Notes under the pieces: model-generated | Database searches by the model: none | What the model saw: the letters and a program-made list of their open reading frames with translations, nothing else | Told to the model about the DNA's origin: nothing | NCBI GenBank assembly: GCA_937135955.1 | Contig: CAKZOB010000083.1 | Span: forward strand, 1 to 54,424 | Length of the DNA: 54,424 nucleotides | Direction: 5' to 3' | Origin: an uncultured Anaerolineales bacterium | Lineage (GTDB): Bacteria > Chloroflexota > Anaerolineae > Aggregatilineales > Aggregatilineaceae | Part shown: piece after piece, positions 1-8,353 of the stretch | How positions within the stretch are numbered: the first letter of the stretch is position 1 | Layout of the letters: each line of letters starts with the position of its first letter | Position numbers and translations under genes: made by a program

Positions 1-618
1 GGGCGAGACATCACCAGTGACATTGTGATCAATGACCCCGAAGTGAGCCGTCATCACTGCCGCCTGACGCAGGGCATAGGGGGCTATACCATTGAAGACC
101 TGGGGTCTACGAACGGGACGTTTGTTAACGGGCAGCGGCTGACGGGGCCTCGCCCGCTGTCTCCTGGAGATATGGTAGGCCTGGGCGAAACAGTTACCCT
201 GGCCTACGAACTGGCAGAGGCGGGTTACGCGGCGGCTCCTGGCCAGGCGGCCACGATGATTGGCGGGCCTCAGCCTGGGGCAGCTCCTTATGCCCGACCG
301 GAAGCTCCGTATGGGCCTCAAGCGGCGGGAGTTCCCCCCGTAGCTCCTGTTTATGGAGCTGCTCCGGTGCAACAACCCTATGGCGTGGCCCCACAGCAAC
401 CCGTGGGGTACGAGTATGGCTACCAGGAGGAACCCTATGAAGAGGGCGGCGGAGCAGGCCGCTGGATCGTCCTGGGGTGTGGCTGCTTCCTGGTGCTTTG
501 TATCGTGACCTCGGTAATCGGGGGCATCATCATTGATGCGAAGTGCTGGTGGGATGACATCCCCGTCATCTCAGAAGCGTTCGACCTGGGCATCCGTGAA
601 GGGGCGACGTGCCGCTAG
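1..618 (+). CDS. FHA domain protein with C-terminal membrane anchor (5' end outside window)
   Basis: The reading frame is open from base 1, so the N-terminus lies outside the window; 205 residues are visible. They start inside a forkhead-associated domain: a GRD strand, then SRHHC, then GSTNGTFVNG, the hallmark phosphothreonine-binding loops. FHA domains bind phosphothreonine peptides, usually as readers of Ser/Thr kinases. After about residue 75 comes a low-complexity linker rich in Ala, Pro, Gly, Gln and Tyr, then a Cys-containing hydrophobic segment (GRWIVLGCGCFLVLCIVTSV) that should cross the membrane, and a short acidic tail. The gene ends 15 bases before moeA. The FHA call is firm; the partner kinase is not in the window. 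Confidence 0.85.
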   Translation, partial: GRDITSDIVINDPEVSRHHCRLTQGIGGYTIEDLGSTNGTFVNGQRLTGPRPLSPGDMVGLGETVTLAYELAEAGYAAAPGQAATMIGGPQPGAAPYARPEAPYGPQAAGVPPVAPVYGAAPVQQPYGVAPQQPVGYEYGYQEEPYEEGGGAGRWIVLGCGCFLVLCIVTSVIGGIIIDAKCWWDDIPVISEAFDLGIREGATCR

Positions 619-633
619 ACAACACCTGAGGGC

Positions 634-1899
634 ATGCCAGTGAGTGGTCTGCTGTCAGTCGAGGAGGTGCTCGCGCGCGTCCTGGCACGGGTGCAGGTAC
701 TCCCTTCAGAGAGCGTGCCTATAGCCGATGCTTTGGGGCGTGTGCTGGCCGAAGATATCATCGCTTCCTTCTCTGTACCACCCTTCCGCAACTCGGCCAT
801 GGATGGCTACGCGGTTCGTGCAGCAGACGTAAGCAATGCCACGGCGGAGACGCCCGTCTCTTTGACCCCCATTGAGGATATTTCTGCGGGGCGAATGCCC
901 CAGCGAACGATCGGTCAAGGCGAAGCCGCGCGGATCATGACTGGCGCGCCGCTCCCTCCTGGGGCTGACGCGGTTGTGCCTGTGGAAGATACCGACGATC
1001 GCTGGCGAGTGGAAGGGTACACGCCGTTGCCGGCGCGTGTGGCGGTTTTCCGGCCTGTAGCAGCCGGTGGCAACGTGCGTCCTGCCGGGGAAGATATTCA
1101 GGCAGGACAGGTTGTTTTGCGGGCAGGCACTATCTTGCGGCCACAGGACATAGGGGTCCTGGTCTCACTGGGATTTGGCACGCTGGCTGTACGGCGGCAA
1201 CCGCGCGTCTCGATTCTGGCGACAGGAGACGAGCTGGTTGAGGTGGGGCAGCCATTGCTCCCCGGCCAAATTCACAACAGCAACAGCTACATGCTGGCGG
1301 GCCTGGTGCAGCAGTGTGGGGGGATTCCATTTCGCCTGCCAGTGGCACGAGATACCCTGGACGAGGTGCGCGCCCGTTTTGAGGAGGCACTGGCGCTGCA
1401 ACCGGACTTCGTGCTGAGTTCGGCGGGGGTATCGGTGGGCACTCACGACGTGGTGCGCGTCGTAGTCGAACAACTGGGGCGCATTGAGGTATGGCGTGTG
1501 AACGTCAAGCCGGGCAAGCCGTTGGCCTTTGGGCAGGTTGGCGGCGTGCCATTCTTCGGCCTGCCTGGCAATCCGGTCTCGGCGATGGTGACGTTCGAGC
1601 TGTTCGTCCGGCCCGCACTGCATAAAGCGCTTGGGGCCGATCCGCTGGCTGTGCCGCTCACCACGGCTGTGCTGGAAGAAGATCTGACGCTGGATGGGCG
1701 ACGCACCTATGTGCGCGTCATCCTGCGCGAACGCAACGGCGAACTGGTCGCCCGCACCACGGGGACACAAAGCTCCAGCGTGTTGATGTCCATGGTGCTG
1801 GCCGATGGTCTGATGATCATCCCCGAAGGCCAGTCGCGCGTTGCCGCAGGCAGCCGCTTCCCTGTGCGGCTGCTGCGTCCCCTGTTGCATTCAGGATGA
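634..1899 (+). CDS. moeA: Molybdopterin molybdenumtransferase MoeA
   Basis: MoeA inserts molybdate into adenylylated molybdopterin, the last step in making active molybdenum cofactor in the cytoplasm. The 421 residues match the usual length. Family marks are NSAMDGYAVR near residue 54, ATGDELVEVG near 198, SSAGVSVGTHDVV near 262 (the usual SGGVSVG loop with one change), and VKPGKPLAFG followed by GLPGNPVSAMVTFELFVRP near 310. The ATG at 634 follows a GAGGG sequence. Molybdoenzyme context exists nearby: an MsrP-like protein at 8354-8974 and moaB at 19182-19691, both on the other strand. It lies 15 bases after the FHA gene and may share its transcript. Confidence 0.95.
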   Translation: MPVSGLLSVEEVLARVLARVQVLPSESVPIADALGRVLAEDIIASFSVPPFRNSAMDGYAVRAADVSNATAETPVSLTPIEDISAGRMPQRTIGQGEAARIMTGAPLPPGADAVVPVEDTDDRWRVEGYTPLPARVAVFRPVAAGGNVRPAGEDIQAGQVVLRAGTILRPQDIGVLVSLGFGTLAVRRQPRVSILATGDELVEVGQPLLPGQIHNSNSYMLAGLVQQCGGIPFRLPVARDTLDEVRARFEEALALQPDFVLSSAGVSVGTHDVVRVVVEQLGRIEVWRVNVKPGKPLAFGQVGGVPFFGLPGNPVSAMVTFELFVRPALHKALGADPLAVPLTTAVLEEDLTLDGRRTYVRVILRERNGELVARTTGTQSSSVLMSMVLADGLMIIPEGQSRVAAGSRFPVRLLRPLLHSG

Positions 1900-1913
1900 G
1901 AGACTACTTGAGA

Positions 1914-2040
1914 AGCCCTGATCGGCAGGGTTTCCTCACCTCTCGATTCCCTCAGCCACACGCGGAAGGGGACTTGGGAATGCGCTTACCCTCTCTCCAT
2001 GCATGGCTGAAGGGCCAGGGGTGAAGTTTCAAACAGTCTC
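1914..2040. repeat. Intergenic repeat, CCTGATCGG/CCTCACC family
   Basis: The gap between the convergent moeA and ferredoxin reductase genes starts with CCCTGATCGGCAGGGTTTCC and then CTCACC, followed by a CACACGCGGAAGG segment. The same order of blocks (CCTGATCGG, CCTCACC, TACGCGGA) recurs at 13693-13805, and the first two blocks recur at 36672. The copies are diverged, and I cannot tell the exact ends by eye. Confidence 0.5.
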
Positions 2041-2053
2041 TGTGGGATCGCCC

Positions 2054-3466
2054 TCAGGGCGTTGCTGCCTGTCTGGCCGTCTCCAGGGCGTTCAGCATTT
2101 CTGCCACGCTGGTTAACTTGATGCGCGGGCGTCCCACGGTTTCACCCCGCTCGGTTTCCAGGCGGTCGAGCAGTTGCCAGTCTTCGTAGGTCACATAGCG
2201 GATGCCGCGCCGTTGCAGCAGGTCTGGAATGGCTTCGCGCGACGAGTTGGCCGGGCAGAAATGCTGGTGAAAGGCCATATCCCGCAGCAGATATTCGACT
2301 GTCTCCTGGGCGTCGGGCTTGTTCGAGCCGATGATGCCAATGGCTCCGCGCTTGATCCAGCCGACCGCGTATTCGCCGCGCATCCGCTCGCCGTGTTCGT
2401 TGATCACCCGACCGCGCTTGTTGGGGATGATGCCCTGCCGATCGTCGAAAGGGACACCTGGCAGAGGTACACCCTGGTAGCCGATGGAGCGGAAAACCAG
2501 CCCAACCGGAACGGTCTCGTATTCTTCGGTGGGGCAGGGACTCATGAAATGCTCGCGTTCGCAGATTTCGTTTTTGACCATGCGGATGGCCTCGACCCGA
2601 TCGGTGCCGACAAACTCGACCGGGGAGAGCAGGAAGCGCATGATGATCCGGCGAGGCTTGGCAAGTGGGCGGCTGCGGGCGAATTCCTGGAAAATCTCGT
2701 AGTTGCGCACCGCGGTGCGGCTTTCGCCGGAGCGCAAATACTCGGCGCTGAGCGGGTCGAGTTCGAGTTCGCGCGGATCAATGAACACGTCTGCTCCGGC
2801 CAGGTTGCCCAGTTCTTTCAGTTCCAGGCTGGTGAACTTGGCCTGCGCAGGGCCACGCCGCCCCAGAATGAGAATTTCGCGGACGTTGCTCTGCGCGAGC
2901 GCTTCGAGGGCGTAGTCCGCGATATCTGTCTGGCGCAATTCGTCCGGGGTGCGCGCCAGGATGCGCGCCACATCAACGGCCACATTGCCGTTGCCGATCA
3001 CAGCTACCCGTTCCTGCGAGAGATCGAAGGACAGGTGCGCGTAGTCGGGATGACCATTGTACCAGGCCACAAACTCGGTGGCAGCGTGACTGTTGGGCAG
3101 GTCTTCACCGGGGATGCCCAACCGACGATCGGTCTGTGCACCGGTAGCGTAGATCACAGCGTGATAGTGCGCCGCGATGTCGCCGTGGGTCAGATCGCGC
3201 CCAAAGGTGACGTTGCCGAAGAAACGGAAGCGTTCGTGCTGCGCGGTGCGTTCGAAGGCCCGCGTGACTGTCTTGATTTTGGGATGATCCGGCGCGACGC
3301 CGCCCCTCACCAGACCAAAAGGTGTGGGCAGGCGTTCGAACATGTCTACTTCCACGACGGCGTCTGAGGCCGAGAGCAGGAACTCGGCGGCATAGAACGC
3401 CGATGGGCCGGAGCCAATGATGGCAACACGGATGGGATTGTCGGGCGTTCCAGTGAAGTATTGCAT
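2054..3466 (-). CDS. fprA: Ferredoxin/ferredoxin--NADP+ reductase, adrenodoxin-reductase type
   Basis: This FAD enzyme passes electrons between NADPH and ferredoxin. Its 470 residues fit the FprA/adrenodoxin-reductase family. The N-terminal FAD fold shows VAIIGSGPSAFYAAEFLL (residues 14-31); then come LPTPFGLVRGGVAPDHPKIK, the family signature near 46-65, and IYATGAQTDRRLGIPG. The NADP fold shows VIGNGNVAVDVARIL (156-170), followed by ILGRRGPAQAKFT. The ATG at 3466 has a GGGAG about ten bases upstream. It stands alone, divergent from proB and convergent with moeA. It could supply or drain low-potential ferredoxin for Fe-S enzymes such as MtaB or Elp3; that link is inference. Confidence 0.93.
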   Translation of the reverse strand: MQYFTGTPDNPIRVAIIGSGPSAFYAAEFLLSASDAVVEVDMFERLPTPFGLVRGGVAPDHPKIKTVTRAFERTAQHERFRFFGNVTFGRDLTHGDIAAHYHAVIYATGAQTDRRLGIPGEDLPNSHAATEFVAWYNGHPDYAHLSFDLSQERVAVIGNGNVAVDVARILARTPDELRQTDIADYALEALAQSNVREILILGRRGPAQAKFTSLELKELGNLAGADVFIDPRELELDPLSAEYLRSGESRTAVRNYEIFQEFARSRPLAKPRRIIMRFLLSPVEFVGTDRVEAIRMVKNEICEREHFMSPCPTEEYETVPVGLVFRSIGYQGVPLPGVPFDDRQGIIPNKRGRVINEHGERMRGEYAVGWIKRGAIGIIGSNKPDAQETVEYLLRDMAFHQHFCPANSSREAIPDLLQRRGIRYVTYEDWQLLDRLETERGETVGRPRIKLTSVAEMLNALETARQAATP

Positions 3467-3679
3467 CGGACGATACTCCCAGGGGCGATGCTATGCTATC
3501 CTCATCATATTGATGCGCAGGCCAGGCAAGACGATGCGCCGGATGCACACCCTTTTTAGTTATCGCGCTTTTGTGAAGATCGTACCAATGAGACCGAATG
3601 AGAATCATTTAATGTATATTAGAAAAATTCATGAAACGGCGAAGCTGGCGTTTGCTACGATGGAAAGTGTACACGACGC

Positions 3680-4792
3680 ATGAATCACAATCATGTTCAC
3701 CATACAGTGGTGATCAAAGTAGGCACCAGCACACTCACAGGTGGCACGGCGCGCCTGTCGCGCCCGCACATGCTCGATCTTATCCGACAGATCGTGACAC
3801 TGCGGCGGCAGGGCGAGCGTGTAGTGCTGGTGACTTCGGGCGCGATTGCTGCCGGGCGCGAGCTGCTCAATTATCCCGACCTGCCCAATCATTTGCCCGC
3901 CAAGCAGATGCTCAGCGCGGTAGGGCAAAGCCATCTCATGCAGCTTTACAGCATGCTTTTCGACCTGTATGACGTGCGCATTGGGCAGGTATTGCTGACG
4001 CATGGTGATCTGTCGCACCGCACGCGCTACCTGAACGCCCGTGACACGCTCAATACCCTGCTGGATTACGGCATCGTGCCCATTGTCAACGAGAACGACA
4101 CAGTGGCCGTAGAGGAGATCAAGGTCGGGGACAACGACAACCTGTCTGCCCATATTGCCGTGTTGCTCAACGCGGCCTTGCTGATCATCCTCACGGACCA
4201 AGATGGGTTATACGATCGCGATCCGCGCACTGACGAGCGGGCGCGCCTGATTCAGCGCGTTGACCATATTGACGAGCAGATTGAGCGCCTGGCAGGCGAT
4301 AGCGTATCGGGGTTGGGCATAGGGGGGATGACGACCAAGGTGCAGGCGGCGCGGCTGGCCACACGCAGCGGAACACGCGTGGTGATCGCTAACGGACGCA
4401 CCCCTGATGTGCTGGTGCGGATCATGGCCGGCGAGGAACTGGGCACAACCTTTGTGCCGGCGGTAGGTCACATCGAGAGCCGCAAGCGGTGGTTGCTGGC
4501 TGAACGACCCCAGGGGACACTGGTGGTAGACGACGGCGCAGTGCGCGTGCTCACGCAACAGGGGGCCAGCCTGTTGCCTGTGGGTATTCGCGCTCTGCGT
4601 GGCAAGTTCGAGCGCGGGGCGGTAGTACTGGTGGTAGATGAGACGTCTCGTCCTGTGGCCAAAGGGCTGGTCAATTATCCCAGCGAGGAACTGAGCCGTT
4701 TGTGCGGGCACCACTCTCGTGATATCGTGCAGGTACTCGGCTACACCTACGGTGACGAGGCCATTCATCGCGACAACATGGTGTTTGTCTGA
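3680..4792 (+). CDS. proB: Glutamate 5-kinase
   Basis: ProB phosphorylates glutamate to gamma-glutamyl phosphate, the first and feedback-controlled step of proline synthesis. The 370 residues hold an amino-acid-kinase domain ([13 protein letters not shown] near the N-terminus, [32 protein letters not shown]-like [13 protein letters not shown], and [12 protein letters not shown]) and a C-terminal PUA domain from about residue 280. The ATG at 3680 is the first in a His-rich start (MNHNHVHH). proA begins 17 bases after the stop, so the two form the usual proBA operon. The 213-base divergent gap to the ferredoxin reductase gene must hold its promoter; I see no strong consensus there. Confidence 0.95.
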   Translation: MNHNHVHHTVVIKVGTSTLTGGTARLSRPHMLDLIRQIVTLRRQGERVVLVTSGAIAAGRELLNYPDLPNHLPAKQMLSAVGQSHLMQLYSMLFDLYDVRIGQVLLTHGDLSHRTRYLNARDTLNTLLDYGIVPIVNENDTVAVEEIKVGDNDNLSAHIAVLLNAALLIILTDQDGLYDRDPRTDERARLIQRVDHIDEQIERLAGDSVSGLGIGGMTTKVQAARLATRSGTRVVIANGRTPDVLVRIMAGEELGTTFVPAVGHIESRKRWLLAERPQGTLVVDDGAVRVLTQQGASLLPVGIRALRGKFERGAVVLVVDETSRPVAKGLVNYPSEELSRLCGHHSRDIVQVLGYTYGDEAIHRDNMVFV

Positions 4793-4809
4793 GACGGGGA
4801 GCAAGAGCC

Positions 4810-6066
4810 ATGACAGTTGACATGCAACAACTGGGTCGGCAGGCCAAAGCAGCGTCGTATGCGTTGCGCATCTTCACTACAGAGGCCAAGAATCGGGCGT
4901 TGCGGGCCATCGCCGATGCGCTGGAAGCGAATCAGCAAACCATTCTGGTAGCCAATGCCCAGGATATGGCCGAAGGCAAGGAAAAAGGACTGACGCCGGC
5001 CTTGCTCGACCGGCTCAACCTGCAGGGACGACTGGCGGGTATCGCGCAGGACGTGCGGCACGTGGCCGAATTGCCCGACCCAGTAGGACGAGAATTCGAA
5101 CAGAGGACTCTGCCCAACGGCCTGCGCGTGCGCAAACGGCGCGTGCCTATCGGGGTGTTGGGCGTGATCTACGAGGCGCGCCCCAATGTGACGGTTGATG
5201 TGGCGGCGTTGGCGCTGAAGACGGGCAACGCCGTGATCCTTCGTGGCGGCTCGGAGACGCTGCGGAGCAATGTGGCCTTGGTGGAGACGATTCGCGGGGC
5301 GCTTGAGCGCGAAGCATTCCCTGTGGACGCGGTGCAACTCATCACCGACCCCGACCGTCGCTATGTGCACGAACTCCTGCGGCTGAGCGAATACGTGGAT
5401 ATGATTATCCCGCGGGGAGGCAATGCACTGCATACCTTCTGCCGTGAGAACAGCACCATCCCGGTTATTACAGGGGGGATCGGCATCTGTCACCTGTACG
5501 TAGACGCAACAGCGGATCAGGAAGCGGCGCTGGCGGTTATTCGCAACGCCAAGGTGCAGCGACCGTCTGTGTGCAATGCGCTGGACACGTTGCTGGTGCA
5601 GGAGGCCATCGCCAGAGACTTTGTGCCACGGGTGGTAGAACGACTCTTGGCGGACGGGGTGCGCTTTCGCGTTGACGAGCGGGCGCAGAGCGTGTTGGCT
5701 CCGGCTCAAAACGTGCAACCGGCGGGGGAGGGTGATTGGGACACCGAGTGGCTCGATCTGATTCTGGGCATCCGCGTCGTGCCCGACCTGGACGCGGCCA
5801 TTGAACATATCCGGGCGCACAGCACGGGGCATTCCGACGGTATTCTCACCAGCGACCCGTCGGCCATGCAGCGTTTCGTAGATGAGGTAGACTCTGCAGT
5901 CGTCTATGTGAATGCGTCAACGCGTTTCACCGACGGGGGGCAGCTTGGGTTGGGAGCAGAGATCGCCATCAGCACGCAGAAGTTGCACGCCCGCGGGCCG
6001 ATGGGGCTGGAGGAACTGACTACCTACAAGTGGATCATCGAGGGCGACGGACACGTGCGGCCTTGA
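4810..6066 (+). CDS. proA: Gamma-glutamyl phosphate reductase
   Basis: ProA reduces gamma-glutamyl phosphate with NADPH to glutamate semialdehyde, the second step of proline synthesis. The 418 residues match the family. Visible marks are [21 protein letters not shown] (residues 120-140), LRGGSE, the catalytic cysteine in [15 protein letters not shown] (Cys255), and the closing [20 protein letters not shown] segment. A GGGGAG sits about eight bases before the ATG. It is the second gene of proBA and probably translated from the same transcript. Nothing is unusual in length or key residues. Confidence 0.96.
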   Translation: MTVDMQQLGRQAKAASYALRIFTTEAKNRALRAIADALEANQQTILVANAQDMAEGKEKGLTPALLDRLNLQGRLAGIAQDVRHVAELPDPVGREFEQRTLPNGLRVRKRRVPIGVLGVIYEARPNVTVDVAALALKTGNAVILRGGSETLRSNVALVETIRGALEREAFPVDAVQLITDPDRRYVHELLRLSEYVDMIIPRGGNALHTFCRENSTIPVITGGIGICHLYVDATADQEAALAVIRNAKVQRPSVCNALDTLLVQEAIARDFVPRVVERLLADGVRFRVDERAQSVLAPAQNVQPAGEGDWDTEWLDLILGIRVVPDLDAAIEHIRAHSTGHSDGILTSDPSAMQRFVDEVDSAVVYVNASTRFTDGGQLGLGAEIAISTQKLHARGPMGLEELTTYKWIIEGDGHVRP

Positions 6067-6139
6067 GTAGTGGAATCTGCGGCAGGCAGGGCGATGACCA
6101 TAGCAGGCATGGCCCCCGGCTGGCGAATGGGTGGCAAAC

Positions 6140-7228
6140 ATGTTCAGAGCACTGGGACGATATGGGCTGGCCCTGTTGTTGTTGACTGCAGCCCTCTGGC
6201 TGGAGTGGCCGGGATTGAACGCTGCGCACGGTCAGGGTCAGAACGGTCCGGCGGCGCTCTTCGGTTTTGTGATAGACAAACAGGGTCACCCCATCGCCGA
6301 CGTTGAGGTAGAAGTCCACTATGATGGCGAGTCAGAGCCGGTGGCGCTGGCGCGCAGTCATGCTGACGGGCTGTGGGAAATCAACCTGCCACAATTGCCC
6401 GATAGCCCGGCGCATCTCACCTTTTCTCACACACATTTCGAGACCGATCCCCTGAAACTCGATGCTGCGCAGATTGAGGGATTGCAGCACGGTGGCTCCG
6501 TAGGCCTGGGCGAAATCGTCATGCGCAATCGCTATGCGCCGGGGTTCTGGGTGGCGACCGGCACCTTTGTGCTGGTGTTGGTGCTCATGGCTGCCGAGAC
6601 AATGCCGAGCGCGACGGTGGCCTTGCTCGGCGCGGCCATTGTTTTTGCCTCCACTTTCTTCGGCGGACGTTTGGTGCCAGGGCTGTACATCTTCGATTTT
6701 GAGCGCGCGCTGACATACATCAACTGGGAAGTGATCTTCCTGGTGATGGGCATGATGATCGTCGTCGGAGTCATTGAAAGCACGGGCTTGTTCCAATGGC
6801 TGACGTTTCAGTCCTACCGCTGGAGCAGGGGACAGCCCGTGTTGTTGATGCTGATCCTGGTCGCGATCACCACGCTGGCGTCGGCGTTGCTGGACAACGT
6901 GACCACCATGTTGCTGATGGTGCCCATCACCCTGGAAATTGCGGTCGCTCTGGAATTGCCGCCACAGTCGCTGCTGATCCCGGAAATCTTTGCGTCCAAC
7001 ATCGGGGGGATCATGACCCTGATTGGCACACCGACGAACATCTTGATCGGGGCACAGGCGGGCATCTCGTTCAATGATTTTTTGCTCAACCTGATGCCAG
7101 GCGGTGTACTGGCCGTGCTGGTCATGGTCGCCTGTGTACTGTGGTTCTTTCGGCACGACTACACCAGAGGCGAAAGAGGCATCTCGCCGACGCTATACGC
7201 CAGGCTGGCACAGAACGCGGCCATCTAG
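6140..7228 (+). CDS. SLC13/ArsB-NhaD-like permease, N-terminal half (ends at in-frame TAG)
   Basis: This frame encodes a signal-like hydrophobic N-terminus, a small beta-sandwich of carboxypeptidase-regulatory type (GFVIDKQGHPIADVEVEV onward, about residues 40-110), and then about six membrane segments of the ion-transporter superfamily, including the first conserved hairpin, IGTPTNILIGAQAG. It stops at TAG 7226-7228. The missing second half continues in the same frame at 7238-7861. I chose ATG 6140, with GGGTGG six bases upstream; GTG 6131 is an alternative. The substrate (dicarboxylate, Na+/H+, arsenite or sulfate) cannot be told. Either the gene was inactivated by one nonsense change, or it works as a split or readthrough protein. 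Confidence 0.8.
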   Translation: MFRALGRYGLALLLLTAALWLEWPGLNAAHGQGQNGPAALFGFVIDKQGHPIADVEVEVHYDGESEPVALARSHADGLWEINLPQLPDSPAHLTFSHTHFETDPLKLDAAQIEGLQHGGSVGLGEIVMRNRYAPGFWVATGTFVLVLVLMAAETMPSATVALLGAAIVFASTFFGGRLVPGLYIFDFERALTYINWEVIFLVMGMMIVVGVIESTGLFQWLTFQSYRWSRGQPVLLMLILVAITTLASALLDNVTTMLLMVPITLEIAVALELPPQSLLIPEIFASNIGGIMTLIGTPTNILIGAQAGISFNDFLLNLMPGGVLAVLVMVACVLWFFRHDYTRGERGISPTLYARLAQNAAI

Positions 7229-7237
7229 GATGTCGGT

Positions 7238-7861
7238 GTGCTACGCAAATCGCTGGTCGTCTTCGCGCTGACCATTCTGTTGTTCGCCGTGGGCGAGCCG
7301 TTGCGGATGGTGCCCGCGGTAACCGCCCTGCTGGCCGCGACGGTCATGCTGGTATGGGTCGAAACCGATGTGGAGATGATGATCGACCTGGTGGATTGGA
7401 CGACCCTCGTTTTCTTCATGGCACTTTTTATGGTCGTGGGGGCCATCCAGGAAGTAGGGTTGATCGGAGCCATTGCAGGTGTCATGGGTGCCCTTGTTGG
7501 GAGCAACCTGTATGTGGGCCTGTTCACCGTAGTGCTTGGGGGTGGCTTGCTATCTTTTGTCGTGGCCAGCATTCCTTTGACAGCAGCGTTGCTGCCGGTA
7601 GTTGAGTTTCTTTCTGGGCGCATTCCGGGCGCTATGACGAGCAAGATTCTGTATTACGGACTCTCCATGGGCACCGGGCTGGGCGGCAACGGCTTGCTGA
7701 TCGGTGGCGAAACCAATCTGATGACCGCCGGCGTTGCCGACCGGGCTGGCTTCCGGGTGAGCTTCGCTTCGTTCGCTCGTGTGGGCATTCCTGCGACGCT
7801 GCTGTCGCTGCTCACTGGCAGCCTGTGGTTGCTGCTGCGCTTTGAAGTGTTGGGGGGGTGA
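7238..7861 (+). CDS. SLC13/ArsB-NhaD-like permease, C-terminal half (in frame with 6140-7228)
   Basis: The 207 residues begin at GTG 7238, nine bases after the TAG and in the same frame. They supply what the upstream frame lacks: the linker LRKSLVV, five or six membrane segments, and the second signature loop LLIGGETNLMTAGVADRAG. The pair together has the length of one full permease. An AGGA at 7227-7230, seven bases before the GTG, could let ribosomes restart here, so two polypeptides that assemble in the membrane are possible. The universal stress gene follows three bases after the stop. The family assignment is good; whether this is a gene or half of a pseudogene is open. Confidence 0.7.
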   Translation: MLRKSLVVFALTILLFAVGEPLRMVPAVTALLAATVMLVWVETDVEMMIDLVDWTTLVFFMALFMVVGAIQEVGLIGAIAGVMGALVGSNLYVGLFTVVLGGGLLSFVVASIPLTAALLPVVEFLSGRIPGAMTSKILYYGLSMGTGLGGNGLLIGGETNLMTAGVADRAGFRVSFASFARVGIPATLLSLLTGSLWLLLRFEVLGG

Positions 7862-7864
7862 GGG

Positions 7865-8287
7865 ATGCAGGTCATACTGTGTGCCACACGGGGGGGCGAG
7901 GCCAGCATACGCACGCAGGAACGCGCCATCGCATTGGCCAAAGAGCGCGGGGCGCGGTTGGTCTTTGTCTTTGCCCTGGATGTCGCTTTCCTGGATAAGT
8001 TCGTTGCTCCGCATGTTCACGCGGTGGACGATGAGATCGAGCACATGGCAGAGTTTCTACTTGCCCTGGCCAGGGATCGCGCAGAGAAAGCGGGAATAGA
8101 GGCCGACTACGTCGTGAGAGAAGGTGCGCTGGCCGATGTGCTGGTCAAGGTTGCGCGCGAAGTCAGGGCGACCCTCATCGTCCTGGGACGTCCACGTGAA
8201 AGTCGCGTCACCACTCTGGAGTACCTCCAGCACGAACTGCTACCCTATCTTGAGAGGAAGACAGGGGCAGAGGTTCTACTGGTGTAA
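7865..8287 (+). CDS. Universal stress protein family protein
   Basis: The 140 residues have the UspA fold: an N-terminal strand (MQVILCATRGGEASI), a long helix with RTQERAIALAKERGARLVFV, an internal acidic helix, and a final VRATLIVLGRPRESRVTTLE region. The ATP-binding pattern G-x2-G-x9-G-(S/T) is not intact in that last segment, so nucleotide binding is doubtful. It starts three bases after the split permease gene with a good GGGTGAGGG site overlapping the permease stop, so it is translationally linked to it. UspA domains often regulate transporters of this class; a regulatory partner role is inference. A strong terminator follows. Confidence 0.85.
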   Translation: MQVILCATRGGEASIRTQERAIALAKERGARLVFVFALDVAFLDKFVAPHVHAVDDEIEHMAEFLLALARDRAEKAGIEADYVVREGALADVLVKVAREVRATLIVLGRPRESRVTTLEYLQHELLPYLERKTGAEVLLV

Positions 8288-8293
8288 TAGAGC

Positions 8294-8336
8294 AGGAGTC
8301 GCCCGGCTTCATCAACCGGCGACTCCTTTTCCTTTT
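8294..8336 (+). terminator. Rho-independent terminator after the permease-usp operon
   Basis: GGAGTCGCCCGG (8295-8306) pairs with CCGGCGACTCC (8316-8326), with one bulged C and a nine-base loop, and is followed by TTTTCCTTTT. It closes the plus-strand transcript between convergent genes. Confidence 0.9.
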
Positions 8337-8353
8337 GTGCCTTGCGGATTGCT

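Noticed and set aside
2174-3367. 397-codon plus-strand frame inside the ferredoxin reductase gene
   Set aside because: Shadow of the minus-strand gene; no family resemblance.
4765-5832. 355-codon antisense frame in proA
   Set aside because: Shadow; proA motifs are complete on the plus strand.
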